This document shows positions 5,718 to 9,099 of a DNA stretch of 9,099 bases, in pieces. Within the stretch, counting starts at the first letter, position 1. Every line of letters begins with the position of its first letter. Source of the DNA: Candidatus Methanogasteraceae archaeon UBA261 (lineage in GTDB: Archaea; Halobacteriota; Methanosarcinia; Methanosarcinales; Methanogasteraceae); assembly GCA_002506015.1 (NCBI GenBank), contig DAWR01000201.1, forward strand, positions 1 to 9,099. Reading direction: 5' to 3'. Under the pieces are notes generated by a model. The model worked only from the letters and a program-made list of their open reading frames with translations. It was not told the DNA's origin and did no database searches. A program made the position numbers and the translations under genes.

Positions 5718-6683
5718 ATGAAAGCGAACCAGTATATCCGTCAGGATAACTCAGCGCAGGTTGGTATCGGCACGTTGATTATATTCATATCAATGGTACT
5801 CGTTGCTGCGGTCGCATCAGCGCTCCTCATCAAGACGTCCGGTGTACTCCAGCAGAAGGCATCTCAGACCGGTCAGGAGACGACACGAGAGGTTGCCTCG
5901 AACCTTCGTGTCGACCGGATCATCGGGGAGCGGGATTATTATGTCTCGCTGAACCTGAACGATTCTGGCAGTTTCAGGAAGGATGACGGCACAAATCTAA
6001 TAGAACGTAGTTATACCTCCCCTATCGGCGGTCACGTCGAGATTGAGAACCTAAACACAACCACAGCATTTCCAATAACCATCAACAGCAGCGATGCAGA
6101 AGAGTTTACCAATATGACGTATACGATCGCTACGGCGGAGGTGTACGAATACTATTTCACAAAACCTGGAACATACAAAGTGACCGGAACCGCAGACCCA
6201 TCTATCAACATAACCGTGCAGCAGGACAATTATAACTACGGCTATATCTCCAAACTTCATCTCACAATGTCACTTGGTCCGGGAAGCGAGGATATCGATC
6301 TCTCGCAGTTGATCGTGTACCTGTCAGATGCGACACATACTGCAGATGTTAATTACCATCTGAAAAAACAGGAGGGTGTCTATATTGCGAACAACACTGC
6401 GACGTCGGAGTATTTTTCGATCAGCCCGATACGGATCAGGGATGACAGCACATTCGATGAGACCCAGCCGGCGCTGCGAACCGGAGATGTGATGGAAGTG
6501 ACCGTTGATCTGCGGAAGGTCTTCAAGTATGATGGTGCATACCCTGACCCCTCCTACACAGGGCTTGCCACCAGAACATCCATAGACCTGCAGATCAGAC
6601 CCGAAGCCGGATCGCTTGTGATACTGGAACTCACAACACCGGGGTCGTACTTCAACTCCAAGTATATACAGCTCCTGGTGTGA
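5718..6683 (+). CDS. Archaellin (archaeal flagellin) with inserted beta-domain
   Basis: The 321-residue product starts with a short positively charged leader (MKANQYIRQDNSA) followed by QVGIGTLIIFISMVLVAA, the hydrophobic helix of archaellins, which packs in the filament core. KTSGVLQQKASQTGQE continues the conserved N-terminal domain. ISKLHLTMSLGPGSEDIDLS (177-196) and the C-terminal IRPEAGSLV...TTPGSY also match archaellins, so the gene looks intact. Family members are usually nearer 200-250 residues; the excess lies at about 70-175. The segment 106-168 there looks like a cupredoxin-type beta-sandwich lacking metal ligands. The peptidase site normally reads Lys/Arg-Gly before the helix, but here it is Ser12-Ala13. 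Six Asn-X-Ser/Thr sequons occur (Asn81, 113, 123, 132, 164, 225). It has its own TATA box and no accessory archaellum genes follow in this window. A type-IV-pilin-like adhesin is the alternative. Confidence 0.85.
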   Translation: MKANQYIRQDNSAQVGIGTLIIFISMVLVAAVASALLIKTSGVLQQKASQTGQETTREVASNLRVDRIIGERDYYVSLNLNDSGSFRKDDGTNLIERSYTSPIGGHVEIENLNTTTAFPITINSSDAEEFTNMTYTIATAEVYEYYFTKPGTYKVTGTADPSINITVQQDNYNYGYISKLHLTMSLGPGSEDIDLSQLIVYLSDATHTADVNYHLKKQEGVYIANNTATSEYFSISPIRIRDDSTFDETQPALRTGDVMEVTVDLRKVFKYDGAYPDPSYTGLATRTSIDLQIRPEAGSLVILELTTPGSYFNSKYIQLLV

Positions 6684-6717
6684 GCGTGTGTCAAACGTGT
6701 GTTTTTGCGCAGGAGCT
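6670..6717. other. Inverted repeat at the archaellin 3' end
   Basis: AGCTCCTG at 6670-6677, at the end of the coding region, pairs exactly with CAGGAGCT at 6710-6717 across a 32-nt loop. The loop holds two copies of CGTGTGT (6685, 6696) and a run of five T at 6702-6706, which could act as an archaeal transcription end signal. Weak evidence. Confidence 0.3.
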
Positions 6718-6751
6718 TTCGCTTTATAGGGCGTAGATCGCCAGAAGAGTG

Positions 6752-6766
6752 CGTGTTTAGCTAACC
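6752..6766. repeat. 15-nt motif CGTGTTTAGCTAACC, copy 2
   Basis: Identical to 511-525. It abuts and slightly overlaps the left arm of the palindrome at 6763-6836, so the AACC end is shared. At the first copy the palindrome is absent, which suggests that one copy is a remnant of the element or that the motif is an insertion target. Confidence 0.55.
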
Positions 6767-6836
6767 ACGATATTACACAGATTTCCACGAGAAGGACTAC
6801 CATCTTCTTGTGTTAATCTCGTAAAATCTCGTGGTT
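6763..6836. repeat. 74-bp imperfect palindrome, MITE-like
   Basis: The left arm (6763-6794) begins AACCACGATATTACACAGAT and the right arm (6804-6836) ends AATCTCGTGGTT. Counting by hand, about 26 of 32 positions pair with a single 1-nt bulge around a 9-nt loop, and the outer 8 bp (AACCACGA/TCGTGGTT) are perfect. The ATCTCGT units recur at 11-nt spacing. From memory this matches the style of widespread palindromic intergenic repeats of the type 'AACCACGAGATTACACGAGATT...' found across bacteria and archaea; their origin and function are unclear. It contains no ORF and lies 100 nt upstream of FEN-1. Confidence 0.6.
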
Positions 6837-6901
6837 CCTACAATTATGGTATTGAACATGTTCCGCAGATGCAGCGTCGGTTAACCGGGCAGGGTTGACC
6901 A

Positions 6902-6911
6902 AACCTTTATC
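6902..6911 (+). promoter_or_regulatory. TATA-like box of the FEN-1 gene
   Basis: AACCTTTATC lies 26-35 nt upstream of ATG 6937. At the usual archaeal spacing the transcript would begin at or next to the start codon. No Shine-Dalgarno precedes the ATG, so a leaderless mRNA is likely. Confidence 0.4.
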
Positions 6912-6936
6912 CAACAACCAGCGCAAGAACAGACTC

Positions 6937-7953
6937 ATGGGCTCGGATATTGGAGAGCTGTTCGAGAGACGCGAGGCTGAATTCACGCATCTGCGCGGGC
7001 AGACCGTTGCGATCGATGCGTACAACACGATCTATCAGTTTTTGAGCAGCATACGGCAACGAGATGGCACGCCACTCAAAGATTCGCACGGCAGGGTGAC
7101 GTCGCACCTCTCAGGGCTGTTGTACCGGACAACGAACTTAATCGAGGCGGGGCTGAAACTGGTCTTCGTCTTTGACGGCGTTCCGCCGGACTTCAAGGCA
7201 GAAACAATCGCGAAGCGAAGAGAGGTGCGCAGGACCGCGGAAAGAGATTGGAAGGAAGCGCTCGCAACGGGAAGTGAAGACGCTTTCAAGTATGCGCAGG
7301 CGACATCACGGCTTGATTCGGAGATGGTTGCGGATGCGAAGCTGCTGCTGGAATCGATGGGGCTTCCGATCGTTCAGGCGGCAAGCGAGGGTGAGGCGCA
7401 GGCGGCATACATGGCGAGAAACGGTGATGTCGCATTCGCGGGATCGCAGGACTATGATTCGCTGCTATTCGGAGCGCCGTTGGTCATCAGGAATCTTGCG
7501 ATAAGCGGAAGACGGAAACTGCCCCGGAAGAATATCTACGTGGAAGTGAAACCCGAGATAATCGAACTACAGACCGGGCTTGATCGTCTCGGAATCACGC
7601 GTGAGCAACTAATCGATATTGCGATACTCACCGGAACCGATTACGATTCCGGAATTTATGGAATCGGGGCAAAGAAGGCGTTGCAACTGGTGCGCAAACA
7701 CGAAACAATCGAAACGATTCTCGCAGAACTGGGCGAGTCAATTGCGTATCTTCCGGAGATTAAGGAGTTCTTTATGAGCCCGGATGTCACTCCCAATTAC
7801 GCCTTGAAATGGAAGAAACCGGATGAATCCAAGATGAGTGCGCTTCTCTGCGCTGAGCACGACTTTTCAGAGGCACGCGTCGCAAAAGCAATCGAGAGGC
7901 TTTCTTCAGCGTCCAGTTCGATAGGACAGAGCACGCTTGATATGTGGGGCTGA
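6937..7953 (+). CDS. fen: Flap endonuclease 1 (FEN-1)
   Basis: The 338-residue structure-specific nuclease would remove 5' flaps during Okazaki fragment maturation and repair. I place the start at ATG 6937 because the product then begins MGSDIGELF, the invariant FEN-1 N-terminus. The TTG at 6895 would add 14 unmatched residues. The metal-binding carboxylates are all visible: Asp27, Asp80, Glu151, Glu153, Asp172, Asp174 and Asp235. The helix-hairpin-helix segment GIYGIGAKKALQL follows Asp235 and would bind the duplex. The C-terminus is a PCNA-interacting peptide, QSTLDMWG, in which the last aromatic residue of the Qxx(hydrophobic)xx(aromatic)(aromatic) pattern is replaced by a terminal Gly. 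An MFS gene begins 4 nt after its stop. Confidence 0.95.
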   Translation: MGSDIGELFERREAEFTHLRGQTVAIDAYNTIYQFLSSIRQRDGTPLKDSHGRVTSHLSGLLYRTTNLIEAGLKLVFVFDGVPPDFKAETIAKRREVRRTAERDWKEALATGSEDAFKYAQATSRLDSEMVADAKLLLESMGLPIVQAASEGEAQAAYMARNGDVAFAGSQDYDSLLFGAPLVIRNLAISGRRKLPRKNIYVEVKPEIIELQTGLDRLGITREQLIDIAILTGTDYDSGIYGIGAKKALQLVRKHETIETILAELGESIAYLPEIKEFFMSPDVTPNYALKWKKPDESKMSALLCAEHDFSEARVAKAIERLSSASSSIGQSTLDMWG

Positions 7954-7957
7954 AGGG

Positions 7958-9099
7958 ATGGGTATCTTCAGGATCCATTCCGAACTCTACGCGATCACGG
8001 TCTCGCTTCTGTTTGCGGACTTCGGCACCGGCATGATGATACCGATGATGCCGCTATACGTTACCGAATTACACTGCGGAATGAATCTTGATGTGGTGAT
8101 CAAGTCGGCACTGGTATTCGCCGTCTTCGGGCTGTTCTCAGTCATATCCTATCCGGTGATGGGGCGATTCTCTGACAGAATCGACATGCGGAAGCCGTTT
8201 GTGCTCGCGGGGCTAATCGGCTTCACAGTACTAGCTCTTGCATCTGCGTGGGTTACAACATTCGAGCAGTTGCTGACAATCCGTGTCGCGCAGGGAATCA
8301 TGGTCGGGGCGATGGCCCCCTCTGTTCTTGCGATGTTAACACACGTCTCAACATCAGACAATCGGGGCAAGTCGATGGGGATCTACTCATCGATCAGGGG
8401 CATCGGACCTGCTGCGGGATCTGCGGCTGGCGGTCTGATCGCCGGGTCATGGGGGTTCAATTGGGGTTTTTACGTCTGTGCGGCTCTGGGACTTGTGAGT
8501 ATCATCTTCGTGAGCCTCTTTGTCAGGGAGACACGCGAGACACGTGGTGCCAGTGAAATGTATGACAACCACAAGACTGAGACTGGCGGAGGCAGCGGAG
8601 GCACGACCACAACCAACGCCCACAACCCGAACAGCGAGATTAAGCTGCTCGTGTATGCGGCATTCACAACGATGCTTGCGCTCATGATCGTTGCAACGAT
8701 GCTTCCTGCGTACCAGTTGCATCTGGAGGCATCCGTGGGCGGGCTGGGAATCGCAATAGCCGCCCACCTTTCTGCACGCCTGATATTCCAGACTCCTCTG
8801 GGTATACTATCGGATCGGTTCGGCAGAAGGAACATGATTGTGTGCGGGCTCTTCACAACAGCGATCCTTCTTGTGGGGATGGCTCACGCACAGACCGCAC
8901 TTCAACTCCCCATATTGATGTTTGCTGCGGGCATAACATCTGCCGCGATCACCATACCCGCGCTCGCATCCGGAGCCGATCTCGCAAGCCCGGGCATGGT
9001 CGGGCAGCAGATGAGTCTCTTTCCGATGGCGAGCGGCATCGGGATGGTGGTGGGACCGCTGCTTGCCGGATTCACAGCCACCTACCTCTGGTTTGCTGC
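7958..9099 (+). CDS. MFS transporter (partial, cut by the right edge)
   Basis: About 380 codons are present with no stop before the edge, close to a complete 12-helix major facilitator. The N-half has a first helix (about 10-35) and motif A in the loop between helices 2 and 3, GRFSDRIDMRKP (69-80). The inter-domain repeat of motif A, GILSDRFGRR (282-291), opens the C-half. A hydrophilic central loop (about 190-228) includes a Gly/Ser/Thr/Asn-rich linker, GGGSGGTTTTNAHN. The substrate is not predictable; the look is of a drug- or metabolite-efflux family. ATG 7958 comes 4 nt after the FEN-1 stop with a purine-rich GAAGGG directly before it, so it is likely co-transcribed with FEN-1. I see no functional link between the two. 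Confidence 0.88.
   Translation, partial: MGIFRIHSELYAITVSLLFADFGTGMMIPMMPLYVTELHCGMNLDVVIKSALVFAVFGLFSVISYPVMGRFSDRIDMRKPFVLAGLIGFTVLALASAWVTTFEQLLTIRVAQGIMVGAMAPSVLAMLTHVSTSDNRGKSMGIYSSIRGIGPAAGSAAGGLIAGSWGFNWGFYVCAALGLVSIIFVSLFVRETRETRGASEMYDNHKTETGGGSGGTTTTNAHNPNSEIKLLVYAAFTTMLALMIVATMLPAYQLHLEASVGGLGIAIAAHLSARLIFQTPLGILSDRFGRRNMIVCGLFTTAILLVGMAHAQTALQLPILMFAAGITSAAITIPALASGADLASPGMVGQQMSLFPMASGIGMVVGPLLAGFTATYLWFA

Noticed and set aside
6324..6803. Open frame of 159 codons on the minus strand over the archaellin 3' end and the intergenic region
   Set aside because: Antisense to the archaellin, no domain pattern, and its N-terminal part runs through the palindrome.
6895..6936. Upstream TTG start giving a 14-residue longer FEN-1
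   Set aside because: FEN-1 needs MG at the N-terminus; ATG 6937 gives exactly MGSDIGELF.
8582..8626. Low-complexity GGC/GGA/ACC-rich stretch, considered as a repeat element
   Set aside because: It encodes the Gly/Ser/Thr linker in the central loop of the MFS transporter and stays in frame.

Overview
The window reads as a piece of an archaeal chromosome, most likely from a methanogen-related euryarchaeote (Methanosarcinales, ANME or a neighbouring lineage). The evidence is a FEN-1 flap endonuclease, an archaellin with a Methanosarcina-like N-terminal helix, a long FKBP26-type prolyl isomerase, a pyruvate:ferredoxin oxidoreductase beta subunit, archaeal TATA-like boxes and clear Shine-Dalgarno sites. 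The exact lineage is inference. Coding density is high. I saw no rRNA, tRNA, CRISPR array or transposase gene.

Left part (1-2172): a YgiT/MqsA-like zinc finger protein ending in an AbrB-like domain (+) converges on a small ORF (-) that resembles the short partner proteins often found with such zinc fingers. The two may form a toxin-antitoxin-like pair in convergent arrangement. The small ORF lies downstream of leuC/hacA (-), an aconitase-family dehydratase large subunit; no small subunit is in view.

Centre (2173-5669): a divergent promoter region separates leuC from a calcium-repeat lipoprotein gene, whose stop overlaps the ribosome binding site of porB. porB has none of its usual por partners beside it. 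After a short spacer with a 14-nt periodic repeat come an FKBP prolyl isomerase and a sugar-1-phosphate nucleotidyltransferase, 2 nt apart and probably translationally coupled.

Right part (5670-9099): an archaellin gene has its own TATA box. Its product has an odd signal-peptide cleavage site, six N-glycosylation sequons and an extra beta-domain that looks like a cupredoxin without its copper ligands. A roughly 250-nt intergenic stretch follows; it holds a 74-bp imperfect palindrome and a 15-nt motif also found at 511-525. FEN-1 comes next, probably leaderless, with a PIP box lacking its last aromatic residue. An MFS transporter starts 4 nt after FEN-1 and runs off the right edge.

Most of the window is ordinary core metabolism and information processing. 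The parts most worth a second look are the convergent zinc-finger/small-ORF pair, the archaellin architecture and the palindromic intergenic element.
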